Assembly: GCA_964057225.1 (NCBI GenBank)
Contig: OZ059898.1
Coordinates: forward strand, 10,726,001 to 10,790,000
Length of the DNA stretch: 64,000 nucleotides
From: Auanema rhodensis
Lineage: Eukaryota; Nematoda; Chromadorea; Rhabditida; Rhabditidae
Reading direction: 5' to 3'
The notes below the pieces were generated by a model. The model saw nothing but the letters and a program-made list of their open reading frames with translations. It ran no database searches and had not been told where the DNA came from. Positions within the stretch are counted from its first letter, which is position 1. Each line of letters begins with the position of its first letter. A program made the position numbers and the translations under genes. Positions 19,501 through 31,900 of this stretch are shown piece after piece.

Positions 19501-21732
19501 GAAAGCTGAAGATTTAAAACCTAAAAAAGCAGCCCCTCCTGTGAAAAGTATCACTCCTTTGCTGCGAAAAATCTATTACTGTTGTGATGTTTTCAGAAGT
19601 TTCTGCTATGTTATCCACTGGATTTATGGATGCGTTGTCTGTTAGTTCCGAACCGAAGAAACGTGTCATACCCAAAAAGAAGCTTGTTGAGAAGAAAGAT
19701 CAGTCTAATGATCCTTCGACCACCCCTACCGTTTTAGTGAGTTTTGTTTTTCGATGCATGTATTAAGGTTCCCTTACAGGACAATGTATCAGGAAGTTCT
19801 CTTCCAATATTGGTGAGAATAATATCGTGTTGTATATTTGAATAATTGTTAAGAATTTCCATTTTCAATCACTAATTTTTCAGGATGGAATTTTTGCTGA
19901 ACAACATAAACCCGTTGAGCCTAACAAGCCTGTGAAAACTATAGCACCTACACCAACTGTTCCTACTGTTCCGCCGCCGGTTGTTGAAGCAGAAGAGCCT
20001 GAGTTTGTACCATCCGCTAGAAGACGTATTCGATTCGCTGATGAAATTGGTAAAGAATTAGTCTTTGTCAAGGAGTTTGAAATAGAAGAAGGAGAAAGAA
20101 GTGAGTTTGTCAAATATTTCTTTATATTATTTTTATCTGTCATAGTCAATGTCAATCATATGACACCTGAAGATATGCGACAGCATGAGCTAATAATGGA
20201 ACGACGATATCGGGGAGAACGGAGAGATGATGAGGAGGATGACACGGAAAAAATCAATGTCCCGGTATGATATAAGAGTATGTTCCCTTGTTGTTTCAAT
20301 GTACTAGTTTTAGTGGAGGTTAATACCTATTGATGACCTTTCTACTGAATTTGTGCGGGGCTCAAAGAGTGAAGCTAAGGTTATAGAAGAAGAAAGACAA
20401 AGAAATGCTATGAGAGCATTTAACGACCCTAGCTTGTATGTTGAAGTTCTACTTGTTTTCGCTTTATAATTTACTTTTTAGCCCTTCTGAAATAGCAGAA
20501 ATTGATCCTGAGGATTTTGACCCAATGGCGGTTGCAAAATATATTCCGAAAATAATTCCGCTTGAATTGGAAGAACCTCAGGTATTATCTATATATGATT
20601 GTATCTATATAATTAAATTAATCATATTTTTTCAGAAAACTCCAACACCCACTCCCGTCGCTTCTCAACAACTTCCTCCTGCTCAATCCAAAGCCGTTTT
20701 GCCTGATAATCTTCAAAATTTGTTAGACGGATTGAAGAAGAAGGTAATATTCTGTTAATTTCTTTTTTAGTAACATCTTTTCTTAAGGGTATTGTCGGCG
20801 AGGGACCAACAAATACTTTCGCTTCACTTGTTCCCAGTTTTGGCCTTATGTCCGGTCCACCCGGTAACAATGCACCTCCACATTCTTCTCCCAAGCCAGC
20901 TATTAACCCCATGCCTCAGGGATTAATAAGATCTCAGGGCTCGCAAGTAAAAAAATTAGTGTTACTTTAGTATTGTAATCGTTCTGATTCAGTCATATAA
21001 TCATGTGCCGCCTCACTCCTCTTATGGGCAACATAACATGCATCCATCCCATAGTAATCCTGGAAGCCACCAGGGACCTCATCACCATTTGCCTCAACAG
21101 CCTTCTGTGTCACAATCAAGAAATCCACATTCTCATGTTGATAACTCTCCAGCTATGCCAGCAACCCCAGTTCAACGAATGCCTATCATTCCCGGTGGAG
21201 CTCCTAGTGAGAATTTCCGTTTTCTCTGGGTTTATAAAATGTTTCTGTTTAGCGCATAATCATGGACCTCCAATTCGTCAGTGTCAGTTTTTTAAATCTC
21301 CTCGCGGTTGTCATTTTGGAAATAGATGTAAATTTGCTCACGGTGATCATCAATCAGGAAACTCGGTTTGGAATTCTCATCCTAAATGGATATTCACTTC
21401 AAGTTTTTAAGTATAACGGTCGCGGCGGTTACTATAACAATAGAGGCGGCTATTCCAATAGAGGTATCAGAAATGGACCTGTTTATTCCAATCCACGTCA
21501 TCATCATAATGATTATGACCACCATAGGTATCTATATGTACTTGAAATGGTTTTAATTTTTATTGCTTCTAGGTATGATCATCATCCAATGGATTCTCAT
21601 TCGCCTCCGAATAATCATATCAGATCACCAGATCAAATCCAATCCCCTTTACAATCTCCCAATTCATTCGCCACATTCGATTCAGTAACACGAATACCTT
21701 CCGAGCCGGTCGACAGTGTCAATCCTGGTTAA
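16529..21732 (+). CDS. PNUTS (PPP1R10)-like nuclear PP1 regulatory subunit
   Basis: Nuclear scaffold that targets protein phosphatase 1 to RNA polymerase II and cleavage/termination factors (family knowledge). Exons: 16529-16681, 16727-16807, 16849-16932, 16978-17061, 17108-17146, 17191-17280, 17350-17481, 17526-17776, 17901-18036, 18495-18576, 18622-18751, 18798-18878, 18923-18993, 19044-19115 (end uncertain; 19088 also fits), 19431-19547, 19597-19736, 19780-19812, 19884-20100, 20146-20264, 20314-20435, 20482-20581, 20636-20743, 20788-20946, 20993-21206, 21253-21365, 21412-21527, 21573-21732; about 1067 residues. Domains: an N/Q/Y-rich head; TFIIS-N-like domain about 305-407 ([23 protein letters not shown]); SRLTGTE, matching the PNUTS FRSTGLE segment; PP1-docking RIRF near 640, then ERINVN as in vertebrate PNUTS; a Pro/His-rich region; CCCH finger C-x8-C-x5-C-x3-H near 950; Gly/Arg-rich tail. 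The roughly 300-residue head is much longer than in vertebrate PNUTS. The start is the first of two adjacent ATGs after a good acceptor. Confidence 0.88.
18037..18494 (+). other. Unusually long intron inside the TFIIS-N domain of the PNUTS-like gene
   Basis: It measures 458 nt, whereas most introns in this gene are near 45 nt. It is GC-richer than its surroundings and on the minus strand contains two abutting coding-like frames (about 18450-18290 and 18258-18070) rich in Lys, Arg and Thr. No family is recognised. It could be a decayed insertion. Confidence 0.5.
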
Positions 21733-24206
21733 CTATAAGTTAGCCATAATGATATTGCTAACATGATATTTTGTTTATAATGGTAAGTTTACGTGTAGAC
21801 GTTAATAAGGGCTTGTTTTCGCTAAGATTATTTAAATCTTATATTATTTAATAAACGTCATAACATATAGTTAACTAACCTCATGGTTAACTATATGAAA
21901 GTCACTGTGATTGAGTATATCTTGACTTTAAATGAATTTATCTTTTGATTTTTCTCATACCGCCTCGTTCCCGGAATATGTTTCCAAGTAAGATTCAGAA
22001 AAATGGTCATTGATTGAAGTTGTTAAGTAAGCGGAAGCCCATATATATTTCTCATTTAGCAATTTTTTTTCCAGTAAAAAGATCTCTAATTTTTCTGAAT
22101 GATTCGTTAATGATAGTTTCATGTTATTAAGAAAACGTTATTGCTTTTAAAATTCTTAGAACACTGATCGTTTACCCTTTGTTTACTTGTTCGAAAGGGG
22201 TATGTGTCACCAATGTTTGAAAATCAAAATACAAATTAAAAAATTAAAGTTTGCTTAAACATATTGTAGTCGCTGGAAGATATATGTTGAAACAATTATT
22301 AATAATGTGGAAGATACTATACGATCTTACGTAGAGCTTTCGATTCTACCCATTATCAACCTAACAGACAAAAAACTTTTGCAATTGGAGAAAACGGCCA
22401 ATTATTCCTGAAGATATCAATAGATAAATTCATTTGAAGGCAAATCTGATAGATCAGAAAATAAGAGAAACACGTTTTAATCATTTGAGGTTACTGTATT
22501 GATTATATTTCAGTTTGTGACAGTTTGATCTATTGCTAAGGAATATCTCGCTACGACCTTGTCGTATCAACAATCTGTCCATGCGTGCTGCAGGGAATCT
22601 ATAATTTTTTCTTGGTTATATTTGTAGTTTTTGCTTTTGTGAAGTTATAACATTTCTATGGGTACTTAGATATTCGTTAAGAGAAAAAGTTGAAAATATA
22701 TATACCAGTATACATAGTTTTAGTTATATTATCTCTTTGTACTTATTATATATCATTATATGCGCCATTTTTGTTTGTTTTTCAATTACTGTATGCTATT
22801 TTTCTTCATATGGGTAATTTAATTTTATTAAATCGCTTGAAAATACAGGATTTCATTTCTTTTTTTTCTACTTTACTTCATGTGTTGCGTTAATGAGAAG
22901 GAGCGCGAGATAGTGTTACTGTATATTTATCCAGAAACACCAAGACGGAAAGCTGTGAATTCGGTTTATGAATCAGTAATATTCATGGAATTACAGAATC
23001 TAAACATAGCAAGCAATGAATGAACCGATAACGTCTTGACCCCTCGTCTTTAATTGTAAAATTTCTACATGGCCATTTCATAAAATTAAATAATAATTTT
23101 TCCCCACCAGTTTCAATGTAGTTTGAGTTGTATAAAAAAATAAAATATAAATATTATTTATTATTTCAGTAAAAAGCTCAAGCAACGGACTAGATAAGTT
23201 CCTCGAACAAGTTTTAAACAACATTAAATATAATATAAATGTGAAAACGTAAAACTATCAACATATAGAATTATATAAACCCATCTTAAATGTACTGTCA
23301 ACCAACTATTATCAAAAAAAAAACATAACTTTTAAATTTTATGATTATTGCTAATGAAACATAGGGGAAGGACGAATTGTAAAGGGAAGAAGTTGTGGTA
23401 ATCGCTCGAATTAAAAAAAAAGCATAAGAAAAACGAGGCTTTATATCAAATTCTAACAAGTTTGTTAAATAATGCTAAGATGAATGTTTAGATATCAAAT
23501 TTGAGCCATATGAAGCGGAAAACATACGAAACGGACCAAGACATCAGCACTAGCAGTACCCGTAAACTCGGAAAATGAAGCTGTTATAATATGAATAATA
23601 TATATTTATACTAATTTGAGTAGTTAAAATTATTGAGAATTTGGCTTTAAATTTAAATTTAGCTGAAAAAATAAATAAACAAGAGAGTGAAATGTTGGTC
23701 TGTTTAAAGAAAAGTGAGATCAATTTTGGAATAGATTTAACATTTTGACTTAGGCGAATATGAAAATGTATTTTTATGTTATGGAGATTGGAATTTGCAA
23801 AATGGAACAACATAATTGAATTAGCGCAAATCAACAAGAGCAAAAAAGGTCTTAATACAGCGATATTGTTTAAGGCAAAGTTGAAAACCCAGTACCCAGT
23901 AAAAATGTTGTCTGAGACACAGAGAGAGGAAAGAGAGAAAGAGAGATCGAAGTGAGAGAGAGAGATGTGAGAGGGTGAGTGAGAAAGAAAGAGAGAGCGA
24001 GAGAGAACGGAGAAAAAGAAATAAGTTAGTGGAAAAAGGAGATTGAATCAATCAAAAAGAAAATAAGATCTAGCTAGGAATTGAAGAGAGGAAGATATAA
24101 CTTAAGAGAGAAACAATAAAGACATGAGGTGAATTAAGAAGGCTAATTGTGGTCACCATGGGAAAACGGCTTTTGGAAATATAATGATAATAATATAATC
24201 GTTTTC
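21733..24206. other. Convergent intergenic region between the PNUTS-like gene and unc-10
   Basis: Both flanking genes end here. AATAAA at 21850-21855, 118 nt after the PNUTS-like stop, is its likely poly(A) signal. The remainder is AT-rich with no supported gene. At 23917-24014 the plus strand is a degenerate GA tract, pyrimidine-rich on the unc-10 sense strand just beyond its stop. Confidence 0.6.
21850..21855 (+). terminator. Poly(A) signal of the PNUTS-like gene
   Basis: AATAAA lies 118 nt downstream of the TAA stop. Confidence 0.55.
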
Positions 24207-27200
24207 CTATTGAGGCACACCGGCAAGAGACGTTTCTGAATCTTTCCGAATAGGACCAGTGCCAGCTAGAGAAGAACTGTGATACAGTTTGTACCACCCA
24301 ATAATTGGCTGTGGTCCAAGTTCTAGATCATCCAATCGGATTTGAGCTATACCCATAAACGCCTTTCGTTCCATTCGTCCATAATCACCAAGAACAGTAA
24401 TCTATAGTTATATAATTAGTAATTATTAAGAAAAATATAAACCTGAAGCATTTTTCTGCGAGGGTTTTCATTAAATTGTAATCGTTGTTGTATCAAAGGC
24501 GATGTTGTTCTTTTCACTGGATTTGTCTTAGCTTTTGCTATACACTGTTTACCTTCCATTAAATATACTTTGACATAAGGTGCTGTAGCAAGAAAATAAA
24601 TCTTTGGATATGAGCTTAGATACAAACCAGGACTTGTTTTTGTACCCGGCTTGACGACCAGATTATTCGCTTTGATTATTTCAACTTCGATACCATTTCG
24701 ACTACCCATTATAGCTATCTGAATTTCACCCAACACAGGTGATGCTAACACCTGCAATTCAGAAACATTAACAAATAATTCAACAGCTTTTTTTTACCTG
24801 TCGTCCAACGACTTGCCCTGGGCCGAGGTTATCGACGAAGGTTCCGAGTGGGCCGTCTGGAAGAACGGGAAGCCAACTGTAAGCATTCTTGACATAGCAC
24901 ACACACGAGCAGGTTCAGAATTTAAAATGGGAGAGGAACAACGAATGGGTTCTTTCAATTATATTCAGAAAATTCGACTGTTACCATAACGTTGTTCAAT
25001 TCTGCCCATATGTGAAAAACTTGATTCAGCAGTCAAGAGCAACATGTTAAGCAAAACTCTACTGCTAATTGAAAAATTAGAAAAAAACAGTAACTATAAC
25101 TAGGTATCTACTGCAGCCCATTTTGTTCACGTTTTCGAAAGTTTAAAGCAGTTTGTTAGCAACTAAGCAGCAGTAAATGAAAAACAAATGGAATCAGCTT
25201 TGCTTCATTTTATCTCAATGCAAACTAAGTAATACTCGAGCAAACCATGGTTAGGATTAGTGATTAAAATGCAATTAGTAACTTACTTGTCTCCAGAGTC
25301 GTTAGATTCTTTGCTGGCTTGTTTCAAAAATGGAGCTTGTAACCTATCAGCTGATAGATTGCCCGGCACTCCTACCTCTTCTGATCTAGCAAATCCTGTT
25401 CGTTTCATTTCTGAAAAATATATTTTCGAAATTGACCTTTTTGAAAGGATTTATATAAACCTGCTCCGCCAGCTCCACGCCCAGGAATAAATCTTGTCAT
25501 TAAACTTTTCTTTCGTTCTTTCATATTTTGCTGATTGTTTTTCTGAGACGAAGGTATCATTTGTTCATCCGGAATATATTCTTCCATAGATGTTTCCTGC
25601 ATATCATTTGCTGGTTGTGGCATACCTCTTCGATTTATCGTTCTAAATAGAGTATGGTTTCATCTGAAAGGCTATTAAGCCTCTTTAGTTTACCTGACTA
25701 CTGGCATACTATGGGCTGAATGAATGCTTAATGTTTCACTTCCATCACTCCCATAACCTTGCTGTTCTTGCATAGCTTCCATAACTAAGCGTCCATTAGG
25801 CGATCGAGGATCTCCAGTTGGATAACGTAGATGAGGGGGCTGAGGAGGATATCTCTGTTCAGGTGTTACTGCATCCTCCCATTGCCTATCTTCTAGAGGA
25901 TGCCGTCGAGAATACATTCGAGAAGCACTCATCTCAGCTGGCGTCACTGCAATTGTATGAACTTGAATTTGAGTAAAACGGTTTGAGTGGCATACTGTGT
26001 CTCATCGCTGTAGCACTGCGCGGCCTTCGCTGTCGGTGATATCGTAGCGGCAGAGATGGATTGGAATAGGCATAATCAGATAAGTATCCGGATGTTTGAT
26101 TGATTGTCCAATCTTCTTCCATTCTGAAACGTTATGCTCAAATGGTTAAGCTAGATATGAATATTTTTTACCTGACAGGAGTATGACGAGCTTGTGCTAG
26201 GCCAGCGCGATCATACGTCCTAGAACGTCGCATAGTTTGATCAGGAACAGCTCGAGGTGGATAATCTGCCTGATCGACATAAGGATCTGCAAAAAGATAT
26301 TCAATAAAAAATTCAAATGAAAAATTCAGGAAAATTACCATAAACAGCATAAGCCATTTCACTACGCGGTCGTTGTGGAACCCCAGAATACTGCGATAAC
26401 TTGCGTTGTCGAAGTCTCTGTAAAAAAAAACAATTATTACAAAAAGGTAAACATTTATCTACCAATCGAAGTGGATTTTCATCGTCCATATCAACTAAAG
26501 TATAGAGTAAGGGCTGTCCATCAAATGGTACTGAAGCAAAATCAACTAATGTTTCACCCAGGAATGAATTAGTGGTATATTTATCATAATCCCACACTGT
26601 TACCTAAAGAAATTCGAATGAATTATTATGTGTAATAAAAATTTGAAAAAATCTTCATTTTTATATTTTTTCTACTTACTTCTAGAGCTCGATCCATGAG
26701 TTGTGATTCGCTAATATTCTGATAGTAGAATGATTCAGACCAATATGGAGTTACAGTTTCTGCTAGAACAGCACTTTGTCTTCGAGATTTCTCACTGAAA
26801 TATACGGAATTATAATATATTTTTCTTGTTTTTTCGACTATTTTCATGATTTTTTTTTTCAAATTAATTTAGAAGAAAAATGTTGGTCTGATTGGATAGA
26901 GTCACAATAACAAAATGCTGAGGCTTTATAAAAAATCTCGAACAGACATAATAAGATATACGAATATCATTCAGAAGTTTGAAAAATAGTGAGCAGTTGT
27001 AGGCTCTCGGTTGAGAAAAAGCTCAAAACATCTGCTTGATATCAGCTAATTCGAGACTTCACGAGATTACAAGCAAGCTTCAAGCATCGACGCCAAAATC
27101 AATTACATATGATTAAGCCGCTTACATTTGAAACCTTTAACAAAGATATAATTTAGCTTCAAAAAGAATTGTATTGATGCTTGAAGTATGAGAGAAGTAC

Positions 27201-28930
27201 AATAAACTCAGAAAGATTATTGAAAAGGTTAACAGGAAAATATTAATATATGCTTGAATGCTTTGTTTGACAAGTTCAAAACGAGCTTAACCAATAAGCA
27301 TACATGCATAGGTTATTTCAGCGTAAAATGTATAAATAATATTATATAAATTAAAAGTAAAAATGTAAAGAAAGTGATTGAAGTATACATTGAAAGAATT
27401 ATCTAAAAAAAAGCAATTATACCTTCGATCGGGCAGAAGAAACAGCTTTACGTATGGATTACGAAGGGCTCCGTCGGGTCTAGGTGGCAAATCGAATGCT
27501 CGTTCAACTGTTATATTCAACTGCCTATCATGATGTGAATAGACGATTGACAACTATAATTATATAAACTTAACTTGCTTAACTTCAAAAAGTTAAAGAA
27601 ATCGATATATTCGAAACTAACCTCAATTCTCCCAAATATTTGTCCTTTTCCATAACATTGAGGTTGATCTAGCATAGCAGACTCTGCAAAGAAAAAGTTC
27701 AATAAATAATTTGATAGTATACGAGCTTATAGAAGATCATGTTTATTGAAAAACAACAATTTTGTTCTTGTTTGGACTAAATATCTCTTGAAAAATTAAG
27801 AAATTGTTGTTTGAAAATTAATTTTGCTGCTCCATTATAGAATACCTGTATAAAATCCAGGAGCTGTTGATCTATGGAGTGGACTGGATTGATGCTGATA
27901 TGGTAGTATAACGGATTGGGAGTGAGGTATCGTCGTTGAAGGCACATTCATGGGTGATGCTGATGGTGATGCGAAACAATCAGGATCTGAAAAATAATAT
28001 ATTGTTTTCAATGTCTTTGAAATAACAGCTAAATATATTAAACAAACTACATAAACAAATAATAATAATTACCATGATTATGAACATATTTCGGATTTGG
28101 CAATTGACGAATTGGAGTGTTTTGAACATTAAGAAAATCGTCACCACCAGGAACACTGAAAATAATGAAAATATGGATGTAAATGCATTCTATTATATTT
28201 TCTCAAATTTAGCAAGAAAAAAATTCAATAGCAATATCATAGACTTACCAAGCTGATCGGCTCACTATTAGCTCTACTTGAGTTTCATGCTTGCTCGCGG
28301 ATATAATCTCATAGACTTGGTCGTATGTGGCATTTTGAAGAGGCTGGCCATTCCATTCAAGCATTTCATCTCCTGTTAATATAATTACAGTTAAAAAAAA
28401 GTATTTTCTTAATGCCAATATTAACCTGGTCGTAAGCGTCCAACTGTATCGGCTACACTTCCAGGCTTAACCCGTGTAACAAAAGCGCCTAATCGGCCAG
28501 TATCTAATCGACGGCCGCCGACAACCTATAAATAAGAACAAGTAATATAGAATTTAAACTTTAATATTGTACTTTAAGGCCTAGATCACCATTGACAGCA
28601 CTATCAGTTCGATGAAGCACCATGTGTCCTATCAAACGTCGCTGATCCGCGGATGGCTGCCACGTCACCGGATGCTGAAAGTTGGATCATGTGAAAAGAA
28701 ATGTTTAATTATTTTCAAGATAAAATACAATTATCTGGCACAAAAGTATATTTTCTTTCTTTCTTCTTTAGCTTACCGATAAATATGTCCTAATTTTAGC
28801 AGCCAGCACGTTACCCGGCAAGACAGAAGGCTGAACAGAGGGATCTTTTCGGGTTAATGTGCAATCGGATGAATAGCCACTAACAGCTCCAGCTAAAATG
28901 CATAATAATATTAAGTATAACAAAAATAGA

Positions 28931-28976
<46 letters not shown>

Positions 28977-31900
28977 TTAATTATATTATTCGGTTAAAAT
29001 AAAATTTAAGAAGAACTGTTTTTATCTGATTTTGAGTGAAACATTCCTCATATTTGAGATACAAGCATATACTTAAATGAGAGTTATTTATTTTATTATA
29101 TCATATAAATCAAAAAAATATTTTTGTTGTACACTTAGAAACTATCGGAATAATATAAAAATCTTATAATTTTTCACCTTTTACTTTCTTCATAGTATTA
29201 CTATCTGAGATGTGAGTGGTAACTTCTTCAAGTGCCATTATTTAAGTATACTTTTGTCTTATTTTTTCTGTTTTAGATTATAGTTGTTTTTTGAGTAATC
29301 ATTGAAAACAACAGACAAAAATAAAATAATGAAAAATGAGTATACCCGGAACCAGACTTATCTAAGCGTACACATATGTACATACGCACATAACCATATA
29401 AGTTCAAAAAGACTTCTGGGATGAAAAGCCAGCGGCTGGATGATGAAAGAGTAACATGTATAGGACTTAGAGGTAAATGCAAAGATAAAACAATAAGTGA
29501 ATTCGACTTATTGATGAATAAATGGAAAAAAGACAAAACGAATTGTGAAAGCCATTAGCAGCCCGTACTATAAATGAGCATTAAATGAAAAAAAAAGGAA
29601 AAGACAGAATGAAGAAAGAGCCCACGACGGCTAGACGACATAGACAACGGCAGAGAAATTCGATGAATTGATGGAAAGCTGTAGCCATAGCTTCACATAC
29701 GTACAAACACATTTATGAACTTTTCCATTGTCTTACTCGTCTTCTTGTCAAATAATATTTCAAATAATTTTGTAAATGAGTACAAAATGCATGCAATGAA
29801 ATATAAAAAGACCTAGTTTTTATTTAAAAGTAATTGGGTTTACATGGAAATAGTTGAAGATAAAACATGAGAAAGACAAAAAAGAAAAAAAGAAAAGAAA
29901 CTAGAAGAAGTGTAGAATTGCAGAAAGAAGAGAACGATGAGGATAGGATCCAAAAAATGATAATGTTACAAGGCTTTTTTAGCCGGGCGGTGAGAAGCTA
30001 AGCAAAGAAAAAAGGATTTCATATGTGCATATGTGAATGATGAACTTTGCGGAGAGCATTCACTCTATGCAATGATTGGATTTATTCATTTTTCTATCAT
30101 AGGCCACATATACTAAGTGATATGAAAAAGTATCTCAACATTTGAATAAAATATATAAATAGTTAGTAGTTAACCTATACGTATAATGAACAAACTGAGA
30201 ATTTACTTACTTTTTCTTCCTTTTAAAGAGTTTGACTTTTCCGAACCATAAATGTATCGTAAAAGATCTGAAAATTCAATTTGAATTTATTTCTGGCAAC
30301 AATGATTTGATTTATTTTAAATTAAACTTTTCTCCCTTCAAAAAATTGAAAAGTAACAATTTCTGTTTAATAAGCTGAACGCACACAAACCCTTTTCAGA
30401 AGTGCATTCATTGGGAACACGCTGTCTCGCATCTTCTCCAGTGAAGCCTTCAGAAGTTGTGGCTACTTCTTCGTCTGAACTAGACATAGAGCGTATTTGT
30501 CTGAAATTGAATCAATTACGAAGAAAATAACAAGAATTCAAATAAAATAAAAAAGAGTTGTTATCTAATTTGTTTGAATTTGTTTTTTTTTTTCTGGAAA
30601 AAAAAAGATGGAAAAACTCTCGGTCTCGTTTACTCGTTTACATTTTTTTTTCTCAAAAAATCTTCAAATATATGAATATGAGATTGATAATCATTTTTAC
30701 TTCACCTTTGTTTATTAATATCCTTCTATGTCTTTATCTCTCTATCTTTCTTTTGCTTCATATATGCTTCTTTCAATCATTCACTCTTTGCCTCACTATC
30801 TCGCTCTCTCGTCCTCCCTCTTTCTATCGTTGTGGCCCTCTTTCTCTTTTACCCCCTCTGTTTTTTGCTCTTTCTAACTTTCATTTTCTGTCTAAACGGA
30901 TAATTTTTGCTTTTCACACAGGCGTTGGACTGGCAACGAGCTCATTTTAGGTCCATTCAGTTAATTAGAACTGATGCAAACAGACAAGGAATTAGAAAAG
31001 AAATTGCTTTGCTAAGCTCTCACATACTACCAACTCTCTCCACTTCTTCGCTGAAGCTTTTTCTATTTTTCTTGGGAAGCCACTTACACACACCTAGTGA
31101 CATCTATACATGAACACCTTACTGAAATAAATAAATAAGATTCTTGGCTGATTTACAGAAAGAATAAACTAAATTTACTGAACAACATTTTGGAAAAAAA
31201 TAATCTTGGTAGCAGGGAGCTAAGAGGTATGCCAAAAACCAGAAGAATAGCTTGGGTTTCATCAAAACGCTTGGCTCCATTGAAAATAAATGGCAAATCT
31301 TATTTTTTGTTAACGGTATGTTTTTTGATTTTTCCAACTTTTTATAATGTAATAAATACAAGAAAAAAGCCTGAAACTTGGGTTGTTAACGAGGGTTAAA
31401 TCTAGATATACTCATCAACAAAATTGTCCAATTTTGTTCAGAGATTCAACTCAACTCTTTAAAGATTTTCATGAACACATCTGGCGGAATGAGAGGGAGA
31501 TTGGGAATTCGAGGCTAAATATATTGGATGATGATCCTTATACAAGCCCACTAATACTCCAGTCTATCTATTTTCTTTTCTCTCTCTTTCTATTTTATTC
31601 TATCTATCTTTAATCTTCTTCCATTCTCGCTCTAAATATCTTCTGTTCAATTTTTAAAGTTTTTTCGTAAAAGCACTGAAAATCAATAACACTTGAACTA
31701 AATACATACCTATGCAACCTGGACTTCTTTTGCCGCTGCCCAGAATTTCCAGAAAGGAAACCAGTAGCCGGAGGATTAACTGACGGAACCGGAGCCACCT
31801 CAGCTGCCGGATTCAATCGGACGCCAATTGACCCACGACGGCCTTCGTCCTCACGGATGGATCGCGATCGACGGAACTCTGCTGCAAGTTTAGATGCCAT

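Larger units (their letters stand above)
28893..30210 (-). other. 1.3-kb unc-10 intron before the PDZ exons
   Basis: Contains an AT microsatellite (28935-28973), a candidate alternative first exon (29178-29238) and a plus-strand purine-rich stretch (29580-30010, sense-strand pyrimidine-rich). Confidence 0.65.

Noticed and set aside
24416-24757. Unspliced reading of the RIM C2B region as one 113-codon frame
   Set aside because: The middle 45 nt (24583-24627) have GT/AG ends, and removing them restores the C2 consensus TSPAPYVKVYL.
31190-31613. Two plus-strand frames inside an unc-10 intron
   Set aside because: No promoter, splice context or recognisable family; likely chance in a CT/AT-rich intron.
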